NCBI GenBank assembly: GCA_964463485.1
Contig: CAYXDO010000025.1
Span: 26,179 to 90,178 of the forward strand
Length of the DNA: 64,000 nt
Direction of reading: 5' to 3'
Origin: CAYXDO01 sp964463485
Lineage (GTDB): Bacteria > Myxococcota > Kuafuiibacteriia > Kuafuiibacteriales > Kuafuiibacteriaceae
Positions 42,636 through 52,147 of this stretch are shown piece by piece. Both the position numbers and the translations under genes were made by a program. Within the stretch, counting starts at the first letter, position 1; each line of letters begins with the position of its first letter. The notes beneath the pieces were generated by a model. The model was not told the DNA's origin. It was given only the letters and a program-made list of their open reading frames with translations, and did no database searches.

Positions 42636-44002
42636 GTCGCGCGAGAGGCATTTTGGTGCTCGGAACAGCCCTGGGTGTTTCAGCTTGTGGCCTGGACGCG
42701 CTCCTGGTCGCCGCCACTCGGAAGGAGAATCAGCAGGAGACGAACGTCTTTCGAGGCTCTTCCCTCTTGGATGCTCCGAAGTTGCGGCTCGTCCTGGCCG
42801 ATGATTCCGAGGTCGACCTCGTGGAAGAGCGCGCTTTTGGTGGGACGTACGAGATCAAGGTCGCGGCCAGCGCCTTCGACAACGTTCGCGTCGTGGCGAC
42901 TCAGGGGCACGCGACCCTCTTCGGGCTCGTCCCTCACGCGGACTTTCTCGCGCGAACCGATCTGCACCTCGACGCGACGAGCACGACCCTGGTCCTCCTG
43001 GCCCTCGCCAAGCTGGGCCCCGAAAACACCACGCTCCTGATTCAGCCTCCTGGGACGATGGACAAGTTTCAAAATCGGCTTCGCGCTGAGATCGACGCAG
43101 GCGGTCCGGCTGGTCAAGTCCGGGTGATGGTGGAGCGATTCGTCATGGCTGCGGACAGGACCACCACGTCTACGACCGTCCAGTTCCAGACGCCGGTGCT
43201 GAGTGCGACCTACGAGACCCTGACCAGCGCGATCAACCCCGAGTGGCTCCAAAAGGTCAGCGTCGACTACGATGGCGACGGCACGAAGGACACGTCGTCC
43301 GAGGTCTTCGATGCTGCGCTCGCCGGGGTCGCCAAGACCGCGGGCTTCGACAAGTGTCTCGACCCGGCGAGGATTCGGACGGTATTTGCAGTCAACTTCA
43401 ACGCCGGCCAAAAGGATGGCAACTGCGATGGTATCAATCGCTTCAAGTGGGTCCAGGACACTCCGGGCAAGTTGATGTACTTCGTCGGCGGCATCCATCG
43501 AGACTCGTCCATTCAAGATTCCGCGGTCGATCTGATGCTCGGCAACCCAGGCAGCTGGACGCCGAACACCATCCCCATGTTCGACGACGGCACTCACGGC
43601 GACTTTGCCGCGGGCGACAACGTCTGGTCGATTTCCTTCGAGCTGCCGCGAGGCATGCGCATGGGTTACAAGTATACCTGGGGGCACGCCGGAGACCTTT
43701 GGACCGGCACCGAGGAGTGGCCCGGGAACCAGAGAATTCTGGAGATTTCCGACCAAAACGGCGACGACTATGTATACCGCTACGACAATTTTGGAGACGA
43801 GGCCACGAACAAAGACAAGGTCAACCTCTACCGTCGCGGGCGGGGCACGGTCACGTGGACGACAGATGCCAACGCTGACGGCATCCCGGACGCGGCGGAA
43901 CGAATGGTCGACCTGGATGGTGACTGCACACTCGATGATTGGGTGACTCCGAGCAGCATCGGAGTCGTGACCGTGGATTGCGACACGCTCAGTGGAACGT
44001 GA
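42632..44002 (+). CDS. Lipoprotein with CBM20/CBM48-like starch-binding C-terminal region
   Basis: A 456-residue lipoprotein (GILVLGTALGVSACGLD). The N-terminal half is beta-rich and unassigned. The C-terminal half contains LGNPGSWTPNTIPMFDDGTH then GDFAAGDNVWSISFELPRG and YKYTWGHAGDLWTGTEEWPG then NQRILEI, the pattern of starch-binding beta-sandwich modules (compare the end of the GH57 protein, EIGSWVPNTVSMVDDGA). It ends with Asp-rich, EF-hand-like sequence (DANADGIPDAAERMVDLDGD). Likely a surface glucan-binding component of the operon, analogous in role to Bacteroidota SusE/F. It overlaps the porin-like gene by 4 bp (GTGA). Confidence 0.78.
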   Translation: MSRARGILVLGTALGVSACGLDALLVAATRKENQQETNVFRGSSLLDAPKLRLVLADDSEVDLVEERAFGGTYEIKVAASAFDNVRVVATQGHATLFGLVPHADFLARTDLHLDATSTTLVLLALAKLGPENTTLLIQPPGTMDKFQNRLRAEIDAGGPAGQVRVMVERFVMAADRTTTSTTVQFQTPVLSATYETLTSAINPEWLQKVSVDYDGDGTKDTSSEVFDAALAGVAKTAGFDKCLDPARIRTVFAVNFNAGQKDGNCDGINRFKWVQDTPGKLMYFVGGIHRDSSIQDSAVDLMLGNPGSWTPNTIPMFDDGTHGDFAAGDNVWSISFELPRGMRMGYKYTWGHAGDLWTGTEEWPGNQRILEISDQNGDDYVYRYDNFGDEATNKDKVNLYRRGRGTVTWTTDANADGIPDAAERMVDLDGDCTLDDWVTPSSIGVVTVDCDTLSGT

Positions 44003-44028
44003 TCGCCAACGAAGATGAGGGATCAATC

Positions 44029-45090
44029 ATGACTTGGAATCAACTCGCTCGGTCGCTGGTGGCGACCGGCTTCACCGCGGCGCTGGCCATCACGGTCGGC
44101 TGCAAAGAAGACGAGGAAACGCCGGACAGCGGCATCCATCCGGACGCTGTCGTGACTCACCCGGACGCCCGGGTCGACTCCGGCGTTCATCCCGATGCCG
44201 AGACCGACAGCGGCATCCATCCAGACGCCGAGGGGACCGACGCCGAAGAGTCGGACGCTGGAGAGAATCCGTTCACTCCACCGGCCGACCACGTCGCGAT
44301 CTCCTTCGAAATCGATGACTCTGCCAACAAGACGTACACCCAGGGTGAGCTCCGCTGGAAGGGATCATGGAATTACAACGCGACGACCCGCGTGATCACG
44401 AAAGATCCGAGTTGGGGTGGTCCGTACCCGACGGTTTGGGACGACGGTCCGTGGGACGCCGGCGGCCACGAGATGGCTGGCGCGGTCGCGGGCGACGGCA
44501 AGTGGAGCATCACGGTTTGGTACCCCGTGCCCCAGGCGGATACTCAGTTCGAATACGGCGCTGAGAACAACACCGGTTGGATTTGGGTGGGCGCGAACGG
44601 CACGTTCACGATCACCGCCGGCCAGACGACCCCGTTCACGGCTCAAGGGTTGGTGATTCCGGCCTTCGGAACCACCGACATGCGCCTGAAGCTCGACATG
44701 AACAACCTCCACCCTGATTTCGCGCTATCGGAGACGGCGACCGTGGTGATGGTCAAGGGTCCGAAGTGGGGCTGGGCCGAGAAACTGATGTTCGACGACG
44801 GAACGAAGGGCGACGAGACCGCGGCCGACCGCGTGTATACGTTCGTGCTCAGCGAGAACCTCGGCGCGCACGAGGGGCTCCTGAAGTCGGGCGACGAGCC
44901 GCGGTTCGTCTTCACGTTCAATGGTCCAAACGGACTCGAGTACAAGGGCACGCTGGCTCCGTTCGTGAGCGCGGTTCCGCTCGTGGACGGTGTCACCGCC
45001 GAGTACAAGCCGATGAACGGCACCTTCACCTCGACGACCGTCAAGCACGACGACACCAACGACCACAATACGTACATCACGATTCCGTGA
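44029..45090 (+). CDS. Lipoprotein with HPDA-repeat linker and starch-binding-like domains
   Basis: A 353-residue lipoprotein (FTAALAITVGCKEDEE). After the lipid-anchored Cys comes a linker built on HPDA and DSG units (DSGIHPDAVVTHPDARVDSG and similar), then beta-sandwich sequence (YTQGELRWKGSWNYNATTR, NTGWIWVGANGTFTITAGQT, WGWAEKLMFDDGTKGDETAA). The last resembles the FDDGTHGD module of the preceding lipoprotein. No catalytic residues are seen. The ATG at 44029 has GAGGG seven bases upstream; the longer frame from 43939 overlaps the previous gene and is not signal-like. Probably another surface alpha-glucan-binding protein. Confidence 0.78.
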   Translation: MTWNQLARSLVATGFTAALAITVGCKEDEETPDSGIHPDAVVTHPDARVDSGVHPDAETDSGIHPDAEGTDAEESDAGENPFTPPADHVAISFEIDDSANKTYTQGELRWKGSWNYNATTRVITKDPSWGGPYPTVWDDGPWDAGGHEMAGAVAGDGKWSITVWYPVPQADTQFEYGAENNTGWIWVGANGTFTITAGQTTPFTAQGLVIPAFGTTDMRLKLDMNNLHPDFALSETATVVMVKGPKWGWAEKLMFDDGTKGDETAADRVYTFVLSENLGAHEGLLKSGDEPRFVFTFNGPNGLEYKGTLAPFVSAVPLVDGVTAEYKPMNGTFTSTTVKHDDTNDHNTYITIP

Positions 45091-45100
45091 GGTCGAACCG

Positions 45101-46327
45101 ATGAGTAGGGCGGGGCGGCGTCAGACCTTCGTGGCGTCGCCCCGCGCTGTCCTCATGAAAATCCAACTCGAGACCATACACGTCCTAGGGATCATTTCCC
45201 TCTTCCTCCTCGCCCCCGCGTCGTTCTCTCACGCGGGGCCTCCGCCTGACGATAGCCGCACTCTCATCTCCTTGGAAGACGAGTCAGGAGATGATTCTGG
45301 GCCGGGTCGGTACACCCATCCGACGAATCCAGACTTTTCCAAGGGTTCATTCGACCTCAAACGCCTCGTGATCTCCGTGGAGGGTGGGGACGCAGTCTTT
45401 TCCGTCACGCTCGCGGCTCCGATCCGCCGGCCGCACGAAGCGCGGCGCACGGACGCGCGGCCGCTGCCGCTCGAGAATGGGGTCTACGTGCAAAACGTCG
45501 ACATTTACGTCGACACTCAGCCGAGCGCCGGGCTGTCGGTTTCGATTCCTGGGCGAAGAGTGCGCTTTCGGGCAGATGAAGCCTGGGACTTCGCCGTGCT
45601 TTTGACGCCGCTTCCTTTCGAAGCCCGAAGTATTCTCTCCGACGCGTTGCCGGAAGCCGCGGGCCGGGTGGTGGTGCCTGCGAATGTCGCAGCCAAAGGC
45701 GCCACGCTGGTCACCCGCGTCCCACTCTCGGCGCTCGGCGCGGCGCCGTCGTCGGAGTGGGGTGTGCAGGTGTTGGTCACCGGCGCGCTGTGGTCGCAGT
45801 CCCTCGCGGCGGTCGACCGATTGATCGGAAGGCACGAGCCGAATGTGCTGGCGATGCCCGTGACGACGCTTCCGGAGACGTTTGCGTTTGGCGGTGGGGA
45901 GCTGGGTCGGGCCCATCCGTGGGTGATCGATCTCTTCGACCCGCCCGGCACCACGCAAGCAGCATTGCTCTCGTCCTACGGCGCCAACGATTTCGCGACG
46001 GTCCCTATGCACTATTCACACGAGCGGCTGTGCACGCGGGATGGGTCGTGTGTGCCCACGTCGAGCGCCGCGGTCGCGACGGGCGTAGTCGAGGCCAAGG
46101 TGGCGTCCATGACGGACGGGAAGATCGTCGTGACGCCTGCGCTTGGGTTGAATGTCTGGGACTTTGCCGACGTCTTGGATGCTGCGGGCCAACCGGTGGC
46201 GCGGGTCGTCGTGAACCGAGTCTTCTCTGATTTCGTGCTCGCCACGGTGGTCGAGGGAGCCGACCGCGTCGTGCTGGGTGCTCGTGTGCGAGCGCTGGCC
46301 CGAGACTCTCGAGGAACAAAGCCATGA
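45101..46327 (+). CDS. Secreted protein with glucodextranase C-terminal-like domain
   Basis: A 408-residue protein with a signal peptide (VLGIISLFLLAPASFSHA) and the module start LISLEDESGDDSGPGRYTHP then TNPDFSKGSFDLKRLV, closely parallel to the operon's first lipoprotein (39798). It has about 120 extra residues at the end. The ATG at 45101 has GAGGT seven bases upstream, so it is preferred over an internal ATG at 45155 that sits nearer the signal peptide but lacks a ribosome-binding site. Its role is likely glucan binding or anchoring. It overlaps the MalE-like gene by 4 bp. Confidence 0.78.
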   Translation: MSRAGRRQTFVASPRAVLMKIQLETIHVLGIISLFLLAPASFSHAGPPPDDSRTLISLEDESGDDSGPGRYTHPTNPDFSKGSFDLKRLVISVEGGDAVFSVTLAAPIRRPHEARRTDARPLPLENGVYVQNVDIYVDTQPSAGLSVSIPGRRVRFRADEAWDFAVLLTPLPFEARSILSDALPEAAGRVVVPANVAAKGATLVTRVPLSALGAAPSSEWGVQVLVTGALWSQSLAAVDRLIGRHEPNVLAMPVTTLPETFAFGGGELGRAHPWVIDLFDPPGTTQAALLSSYGANDFATVPMHYSHERLCTRDGSCVPTSSAAVATGVVEAKVASMTDGKIVVTPALGLNVWDFADVLDAAGQPVARVVVNRVFSDFVLATVVEGADRVVLGARVRALARDSRGTKP

Positions 46328-47526
46328 ACACAGCTCGAACTCTCTCCACTCTTTTGGCGGGCGCGTTGACGCTCGCGCCCGAGCTCGTCGCCGCTCAGAC
46401 CAAGGTCGTCGTGTGGCACGCGTATCGAGGTAAGGAGCGAGCGGCGCTCGAAGCGGTCGCCGACTCGTTCAACAAGTCTCATAAGGACGTCGCGATCGAG
46501 CTGCTGCCGATCCCCTACGACGCCTTCGCGGACAAAATCACCGCGGCGATTCCTCGCGGCAAGGGTCCGGACCTCTTCATCTTCGCGCAGGATCGCATTG
46601 GTGACTGGGCCGCGAGCGGGCTGATCGAGTCGGTGGATTTTTGGGCCGACGACAAGCTGAGGGCGAGCTTCGTGGGCCAGACCATCGACGCGCTGACTTA
46701 TGACAATACTCTCTATGGACTGCCGATGGCGTTCAAGATGGTCGCCCTCTACTACAACACCAAGCTGGTCCCGAAGCCCCCGGAGACGACCGACGAGCTG
46801 ATCGCGATGGCCAAGAAGCTCACGACGGGCGGTCAGTTTGGGCTCGTGTACGAGAACGCCAACTTCTACTACCAAGCAGCGTGGATGCAGGGCTTCGGGG
46901 GCCGCGTGTTCGACAAAGCCGGCAACCCGACGCTCGACAGCAAGGAAGTGATCGCCTCGATGGAGTTTGCGCAGGACCTGTCGCGAAAGCAGGGTGTGAT
47001 GCCGCAGGAAGTCACCAGCACGCTCGTCACGACCCTCTTCAATCAAGGCAAGGCGGCCATGGTCATCAACGGTCCGTGGTTCCAAGGGGAGCTCGATGAC
47101 AAAGTCTCGTACGGCGTGGCGTTGCTCCCGATGATCAGCAAGGTGAATCAGCGAGCGACGCCTTTTTTGACCGCCGAGGGTGTGCTCATGAGTGCCAAGA
47201 CGGCGAACAAAGAGAAGGCCTTCGAGGTCATGAAACATCTGACCAGCGCGGAGGCCGGCAAGATCATGGCGAAGGTCGGCAAGCAGACGTCGGCGCGCAA
47301 GGAGGTGTATGAGGACGCGGAGATCTCCAAAGACGCGACGCTTGGTGTCTTCAAGAGACAGCTCGAGGCATCAGTGCCGATGCCGAATACGCCGGCCATG
47401 CGCATGGTCTGGTCTCCGGCCACGACGGCGATGAACAAAGTCATCAACGGAGGAGGAGCTCCGGCCGAAGCGATGAAAGAGGCGCAAGCCGAGGTCGTCA
47501 AGCTGGTGAAGGGGGCGAAGCGCTGA
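46324..47526 (+). CDS. malE: Maltose/maltodextrin-binding periplasmic protein
   Basis: A 400-residue extracellular solute-binding protein family 1 member. A signal peptide ends APELVAA; the mature part has VVVWHAYRGKERAALEAVAD, FADKITAAIPRGKGPDLFIF, LTYDNTLYGLPMAFKMVALY, FNQGKAAMVINGPWFQGEL and SVPMPNTPAMRMVW, all characteristic of MalE. It binds maltose or longer maltodextrins in the periplasm and hands them to the MalFG permease. The gene overlaps the previous one by 4 bp, and its stop touches the ATP-binding gene, so it is in one operon with its ABC partners. Confidence 0.92.
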   Translation: MNTARTLSTLLAGALTLAPELVAAQTKVVVWHAYRGKERAALEAVADSFNKSHKDVAIELLPIPYDAFADKITAAIPRGKGPDLFIFAQDRIGDWAASGLIESVDFWADDKLRASFVGQTIDALTYDNTLYGLPMAFKMVALYYNTKLVPKPPETTDELIAMAKKLTTGGQFGLVYENANFYYQAAWMQGFGGRVFDKAGNPTLDSKEVIASMEFAQDLSRKQGVMPQEVTSTLVTTLFNQGKAAMVINGPWFQGELDDKVSYGVALLPMISKVNQRATPFLTAEGVLMSAKTANKEKAFEVMKHLTSAEAGKIMAKVGKQTSARKEVYEDAEISKDATLGVFKRQLEASVPMPNTPAMRMVWSPATTAMNKVINGGGAPAEAMKEAQAEVVKLVKGAKR

Positions 47527-48605
47527 TGGCTCGCGTCCAGCTGATCGACGTCGAGAAGCGGTTCGGCGACAAGGTCGTCGTACAGAAGACCAACCTCGAC
47601 ATCGAGGACGGCGATTTTGTGGTCTTGGTCGGCCCGAGCGGTTGCGGAAAGTCCACGACGCTGCGGATGATCGCTGGGCTCGAAAAGGTGTCCGGCGGTG
47701 CCATTCAGATCGCGGACCGCGACGTCAGCCGGCTGACCCCTCGGGATCGCGACGTCGCGATGGTTTTTCAGAGTTACGCGCTGTATCCGCACATGAGTGT
47801 GTCGGAGAACATGGGTTTCGGCTTGAAGCTTCGGCGGATGGACAAGGCGGAGATCGAGAAGAGAGTTCGCGCGGCGGCCGACATTCTGGGGATTCAGGAG
47901 CTGCTCGGACGCAAGCCCAAAGAGCTGTCGGGCGGACAGCGACAGCGCGTGGCGATGGGGCGAGCGATCGTGCGGCAGCCCGCAGTGTTCTTGTTCGACG
48001 AGCCCCTCTCGAACCTCGACGCGAAGTTGCGGGTGCAGATGCGGGCAGAGATCGCACGGCTGCACCAGCGGCTCGGAACGACGACGATCTACGTCACCCA
48101 CGACCAGATAGAGGCCATGACTCTGGCGAAGCACATCGTGGTGATGAGCAACGGCGTGGTGCAGCAGGTGGGGCCGCCGCTCGAGGTCTACAAGCGGCCA
48201 GAGAACACGTTCGTGGCGGGATTCATCGGGAGCCCGGCGATGAATTTTCTTCAATGTGAGTACGACGGGAGCGCCGGGATCGTACGCGGCAAGACCTTCT
48301 CCATCTCGCTTCCCGACGCGATCAAGCTGCGCCTCGACCGGGCGCCTTCGAAGGAGCTCGTCTTGGGTGTGCGTCCCGAGCACGTGTTCGAAGCGAAGCC
48401 GAGTGAGTCTGTGTTGCCGTGCAAGGTCGACGTGCTCGAGCCGCTCGGCGCGGAGGTGCACGCGCTGGCGACGATCGAGGGCAACGCCTTCACCGCCAGG
48501 CTCGACCCGGAGACTCAAGCCAAGGTCGGCGTGGAGATCGGGCTGGGCATGACTCTGGATCACGTGCATTTCTTCGATCGGAAGAGCGGCGCGGTGGTGA
48601 GGTAG
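47526..48605 (+). CDS. malK: Maltodextrin ABC transporter ATP-binding protein
   Basis: A 359-residue MalK/UgpC-type ATPase. It has Walker A GPSGCGKST (about 38-46), a Q-loop in MVFQSYALYPHMSV, the signature LSGGQRQRV, Walker B AVFLFDEPLSNLD, the switch region YVTHDQIEAM and the C-terminal OB-fold regulatory domain (LVLGVRPEHVFE). It powers import through MalF and MalG. Its ATG shares one base with the MalE stop (TGATGG). In this class one MalK can also serve other sugar importers. Confidence 0.94.
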   Translation: MARVQLIDVEKRFGDKVVVQKTNLDIEDGDFVVLVGPSGCGKSTTLRMIAGLEKVSGGAIQIADRDVSRLTPRDRDVAMVFQSYALYPHMSVSENMGFGLKLRRMDKAEIEKRVRAAADILGIQELLGRKPKELSGGQRQRVAMGRAIVRQPAVFLFDEPLSNLDAKLRVQMRAEIARLHQRLGTTTIYVTHDQIEAMTLAKHIVVMSNGVVQQVGPPLEVYKRPENTFVAGFIGSPAMNFLQCEYDGSAGIVRGKTFSISLPDAIKLRLDRAPSKELVLGVRPEHVFEAKPSESVLPCKVDVLEPLGAEVHALATIEGNAFTARLDPETQAKVGVEIGLGMTLDHVHFFDRKSGAVVR

Positions 48606-48612
48606 GTCGACT

Positions 48613-50598
48613 GTGATTCGGTCGGCGATGGGCCATTTCGGGCTGGCGGCGTCCCTGTTGCTCGGCGCTTTTTTGATGCTCGCGGTCGGCCAGCGAGCTG
48701 GAGACCGCACCGATTTTCAGAAGGATCGAGCGATCACGATCGCGCGGTCGGTGGCTTGGGTGGCGGCGCGGGAGGCTGCTTCGGACGACCCGTCCGCGGC
48801 GGGTCAGACCCAGCGTTACGCGTCGGCGCTGACGAAGACGGTCGGTGTCGAGCGAGTCTTGGTGCTGAAGGGAACGCGTTACATGGCGCACTCCGACCCC
48901 GCGCTCGAAGGCAAGGGGCTGAACCGCGAGAGTCTCGCCGACAAGGCGCTTTACGACCAGTCTCAGCGACTCAAGAACACTTTGAGAAAGAACGCAGAGG
49001 CGAAGGAGCGTGACAGCTCGTTGGTCCGAAATGCGTATTCCGAGGTGGAGCTCGAACCCGACTCATCGGGGCGACTTTTGGCGGTGGCCGCGCCCGTACG
49101 ATTGAGGGGTGCCTTCGAGGCGATGGTCGACGTTCGAGTGGCGCCGGCGCCGGTCCCTTCGCCGCTTCCGTGGGGCCTTCTGGTCTACACGCTGTTGGGG
49201 TTGATTGGATTTGGGGTGTACGCGTTTTTCGTCCCGAAGAATTCGGCGAGGGATGCCGCCATCGGCGCGGCGGTCCTCGGGGCGCTTGCGTTCGCGCACG
49301 TTCGGACGTTGCTCGACTGGCACACCGAGGCTCGGGTCGTACAGGCCAAACATCGGGCCCAACTCATGGGCCAGCTAAGCGCTTCGGGTCTGTTCAGCGG
49401 GCCTCTCGTCGCTGCGGAGGAAGGGCGCGATCCGGTGCCGCCGAATGCCATGGACGAGCTCCGACTCTCACCCTTTGGCGAGCGAATGGGCGACATCTCG
49501 GTGGTTTCGAGCGCGACGGTGGCGGCGCCCGACGAGTCGGCTCGAAGAATCGAGGTGGGTCCGACGGCGGTCTATTTCCGGACTCGGTGGTTCGAGGAGG
49601 GCCTTTCGCGGGACCAGGAGCAACTCACCACCTGGGGCGTCGTCCTGGCAGGCCTGTCGATGTTGGTCTTCGTGTTCGGCGTATTCGATTTTTCGAGGCG
49701 GGTCGCGATGGGGTTCGTCGATCACCGAACGGCCTACGCGTACCTGAGCCCAGCGATGATCGGTATGTTGGTGTTGGTCTTCGTGCCGGTCGTGTTCGGC
49801 ATCGTGCTCGGGTTCATGGAGCGCCGTTACAACGTGTTCGAGTTCGCTGGGATCGATAACTACATCTCCATTCTGAGCGACACGGACTTTCGCAACCCGC
49901 AGAGCTTCTATTTCAAGCTCGCGGTGACGGTCATGTGGACGGTGACCAACGTGTTCCTCCACGTGACCATCGGCCTGTTGCTCGCGCTCCTTCTGAATGA
50001 CTCGATGCTGAAGGCCCGCGGAGTGTACCGCGTCTTGTTGATCGTACCCTGGGCGATTCCGAACTACATCACGGCCCTGATTTGGAAAGGGATGTTTCAC
50101 CGTCAATTCGGTGCCATCAATTTCCTCCTCGACGCGCTCGGTTTCGAGCCCGTCGCGTGGTTCCAGACGTTCTGGCCGTCGTTTCTGACAAACTTATCGA
50201 CGAACACGTGGCTTGGGTTTCCGTTCATGATGGTCGTGTCGCTCGGGTCGCTTCAGAGTATTCCGGCGGACCTGTACGAAGCTGCAGAAGTGGACGGGTC
50301 CACGCGCTGGCAGCGATTCCGGTACATCACTCTCCCCCTGCTCAAGCCGGCGTTGGTTCCCGCGATCATCGTGGGGACGGTGTGGACGTTCAACATGTTC
50401 AACATCATCTACCTGGTGAGCGGCGGAGCGCCGAACGGCGCCACCGACATTCTGATCACGGACGCGTTCCGCTGGGCCTTCGAGCGTGACCGCTATGGGT
50501 ACGCGGCGGCATACTCGACGATCATCTTCTTGTTGCTGCTGGTGTTCACGCTGGTGACGAACAAGGCCACCAAGGCGACCCAGGGAGCTTTCGAATGA
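48613..50598 (+). CDS. malF: MalF-type permease with long N-terminal sensor-like extension
   Basis: A 661-residue protein. The C-terminal 290 residues are a standard sugar ABC permease (AYLSPAMIGMLVLVFVPVVF ... LAVTVMWTVTNVFLHVTIG ... EAAEVDGSTRWQRFRYITLP, the EAA loop that contacts MalK). The first 370 are unusual. A TM helix at the start is followed by an extracytoplasmic region with a Cache-like flavour (ITIARSVAWVAAREAASDDP ... VGVERVLVLKGTRYMAHSDP ... LLAVAAPVRLRGAFEAMVDV). Then come two more TMs, a second outside loop and another TM. E. coli MalF has a periplasmic P2 loop but not this arrangement. It starts at GTG 48613, 7 bp after malK, and overlaps malG by 4 bp. Confidence 0.9.
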   Translation: MIRSAMGHFGLAASLLLGAFLMLAVGQRAGDRTDFQKDRAITIARSVAWVAAREAASDDPSAAGQTQRYASALTKTVGVERVLVLKGTRYMAHSDPALEGKGLNRESLADKALYDQSQRLKNTLRKNAEAKERDSSLVRNAYSEVELEPDSSGRLLAVAAPVRLRGAFEAMVDVRVAPAPVPSPLPWGLLVYTLLGLIGFGVYAFFVPKNSARDAAIGAAVLGALAFAHVRTLLDWHTEARVVQAKHRAQLMGQLSASGLFSGPLVAAEEGRDPVPPNAMDELRLSPFGERMGDISVVSSATVAAPDESARRIEVGPTAVYFRTRWFEEGLSRDQEQLTTWGVVLAGLSMLVFVFGVFDFSRRVAMGFVDHRTAYAYLSPAMIGMLVLVFVPVVFGIVLGFMERRYNVFEFAGIDNYISILSDTDFRNPQSFYFKLAVTVMWTVTNVFLHVTIGLLLALLLNDSMLKARGVYRVLLIVPWAIPNYITALIWKGMFHRQFGAINFLLDALGFEPVAWFQTFWPSFLTNLSTNTWLGFPFMMVVSLGSLQSIPADLYEAAEVDGSTRWQRFRYITLPLLKPALVPAIIVGTVWTFNMFNIIYLVSGGAPNGATDILITDAFRWAFERDRYGYAAAYSTIIFLLLLVFTLVTNKATKATQGAFE

Positions 50599-51446
50599 GC
50601 GAGCGGCTCACGGGCGAGGAGCCCAAGTTCACCTTCGAGCGCTCGGCGAAGAACGTCTTTCTGACCTTCTTCGCGCTCCTGACGATCTACCCGGTGTTGT
50701 GGGTCTTCAAGATGGCGCTGACGGACGTGCAAGGGTTCGACACGTCGATCAATCCGATTCCGCAGAATCCGACGCTTGCGAACTTCCATCACCTCTTCTT
50801 CGAGCGGCCGTTCTTCATATGGTTGTGGAACAGCACGGCGGTGAGTGTGGCGACGACGCTGCTGGGCGTGTTCCTCGCTTGCACGAGCGCATACGCGCTC
50901 AGCCGGTTTCGATTTCCGGGGCGTTCGGTCGCGATGTTGTCTTTTCTCGTGACTCAGATGTTTCCGGGTGTGTTGATGATGATCCCGCTCTATCTCATCA
51001 TGGACACGCTCGGGCTCTTGGACCAGCTCGCTGGGTTGGTGCTCGTGTATTCGACGACGGCGATTCCGTTCTGTGTGTGGATGCTCAAGGGCTATTTCGA
51101 CACGATCCCCTACGAGCTCGAGGAGGCCGCGCTGATGGACGGCGCGAGCTCCGCGATGATCTTCTGGCGGATCATTCTGCCGTTGAGTGTCCCGGCGATC
51201 GCGGTGACCGCGCTCTTTTCGTTCATGACGGCCTGGAACGAGTTCATCTTGGCGGCGGTCTTCATGAACAAGGAGACGAGCTACACGCTGCCGGTGGGTT
51301 TGCGCCTCATGGTGGGGCAGTTCTCGAGCGAGTGGGGGCACTTTGCGGCGGGCGCGATCCTGGTGAGCTTGCCCGTGGTGATCTTGTTCTTCGTCTTGCA
51401 GAAGTATCTCGTGGGGGGGCTGACCGCCGGCGGCGTGAAAGGGTGA
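50595..51446 (+). CDS. malG: Maltodextrin ABC transporter permease MalG
   Basis: A 283-residue inner-membrane permease with six hydrophobic segments (VFLTFFALLTIYPVLWVFKM, FFIWLWNSTAVSVATTLLGV, MLSFLVTQMFPGVLMMIPLY and others). The EAA loop is EEAALMDGASSAMIFWRIIL followed by PLS, and the C-terminus is LQKYLVGGLTAGGVKG, both typical of MalG. It pairs with MalF to form the translocation pore. It overlaps malF by 4 bp and its stop shares one base with the next start. Confidence 0.94.
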   Translation: MSERLTGEEPKFTFERSAKNVFLTFFALLTIYPVLWVFKMALTDVQGFDTSINPIPQNPTLANFHHLFFERPFFIWLWNSTAVSVATTLLGVFLACTSAYALSRFRFPGRSVAMLSFLVTQMFPGVLMMIPLYLIMDTLGLLDQLAGLVLVYSTTAIPFCVWMLKGYFDTIPYELEEAALMDGASSAMIFWRIILPLSVPAIAVTALFSFMTAWNEFILAAVFMNKETSYTLPVGLRLMVGQFSSEWGHFAAGAILVSLPVVILFFVLQKYLVGGLTAGGVKG

Positions 51447-52147
51447 TGGGTGTGGGACAGAAGCTCGTACCGAAGGTGATTCTCGAAGGCACTCGCTTGA
51501 CCAACAAGACCGAGACGGCGTTCGTGCTCAACGAGCATCCGAAGGTCGTGGGTCCGAGGAAGTACCGATATCACTCCCCGATCATCTCGGCCGAGTGGTG
51601 TGCCTTCACGAACCATCCCTGGGGCCGGGGCCTCATCAACTTCCTGCCGGAGGAAGAGGCGCTCGCGATGGAGACCTATCGGACGTGGGTGCACCTGTTC
51701 GAGCTCCAGCGTTACTACTCATGGATCGTCGATCGATTTCACATCTCGACGATGGCGTATCAAGAGCGCGTGTATGGCAAGAAGCTCGACTTTGGCTGGT
51801 TGGAAGATCGAATGCGCCCGCTGGGATTTCGACTGGTCTTTTTGACGCGAAGCCCCGAGTCGTTTCGCGCCGCGCGGGAGACCCGGCTCGCGGTCTCCGG
51901 CAACCCCAAACAGTATGACGACTTGTCGATTTTCGTCGCGGAGCAGGAGTTGATGTCGCGGTTGGTGGAGCGATCGACTTTGCCGACGTTGAGGCTCGAT
52001 GTGTCGGAGCTCGACCCCACGGCTGCGGCGGATGCCATCGCGTTTTGGCTCGAGTCTTCAGGCGGGCTGTATTTGAGCTCGCAGGCTGATGGCACGGAAT
52101 TCAACCTTGCTGGTGCGGATCATTCCGATCGAAGGGACAACTCATGA
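51446..52147 (+). CDS. Thymidylate-kinase-like P-loop protein with altered Walker A
   Basis: A 233-residue protein resembling the nucleoside/nucleotide kinase group of P-loop proteins. LEGTRLTNKTETAFVLNEHP sits where dTMP kinases have a Walker A (GxxxxGKS/T), but the second Gly is Asn (GTRLTNKT). SWIVDRFHISTMAYQE matches the DRY...S...AYQ motif, and LEDRMRPLGFRLVFLTRSPE resembles the strand-helix unit after it. It is lodged between malG and the GH57 gene (1-bp and 4-bp overlaps), so it may phosphorylate a sugar or nucleoside-sugar, or be a regulator that has lost activity. No function is established. Confidence 0.7.
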   Translation: MGVGQKLVPKVILEGTRLTNKTETAFVLNEHPKVVGPRKYRYHSPIISAEWCAFTNHPWGRGLINFLPEEEALAMETYRTWVHLFELQRYYSWIVDRFHISTMAYQERVYGKKLDFGWLEDRMRPLGFRLVFLTRSPESFRAARETRLAVSGNPKQYDDLSIFVAEQELMSRLVERSTLPTLRLDVSELDPTAAADAIAFWLESSGGLYLSSQADGTEFNLAGADHSDRRDNS

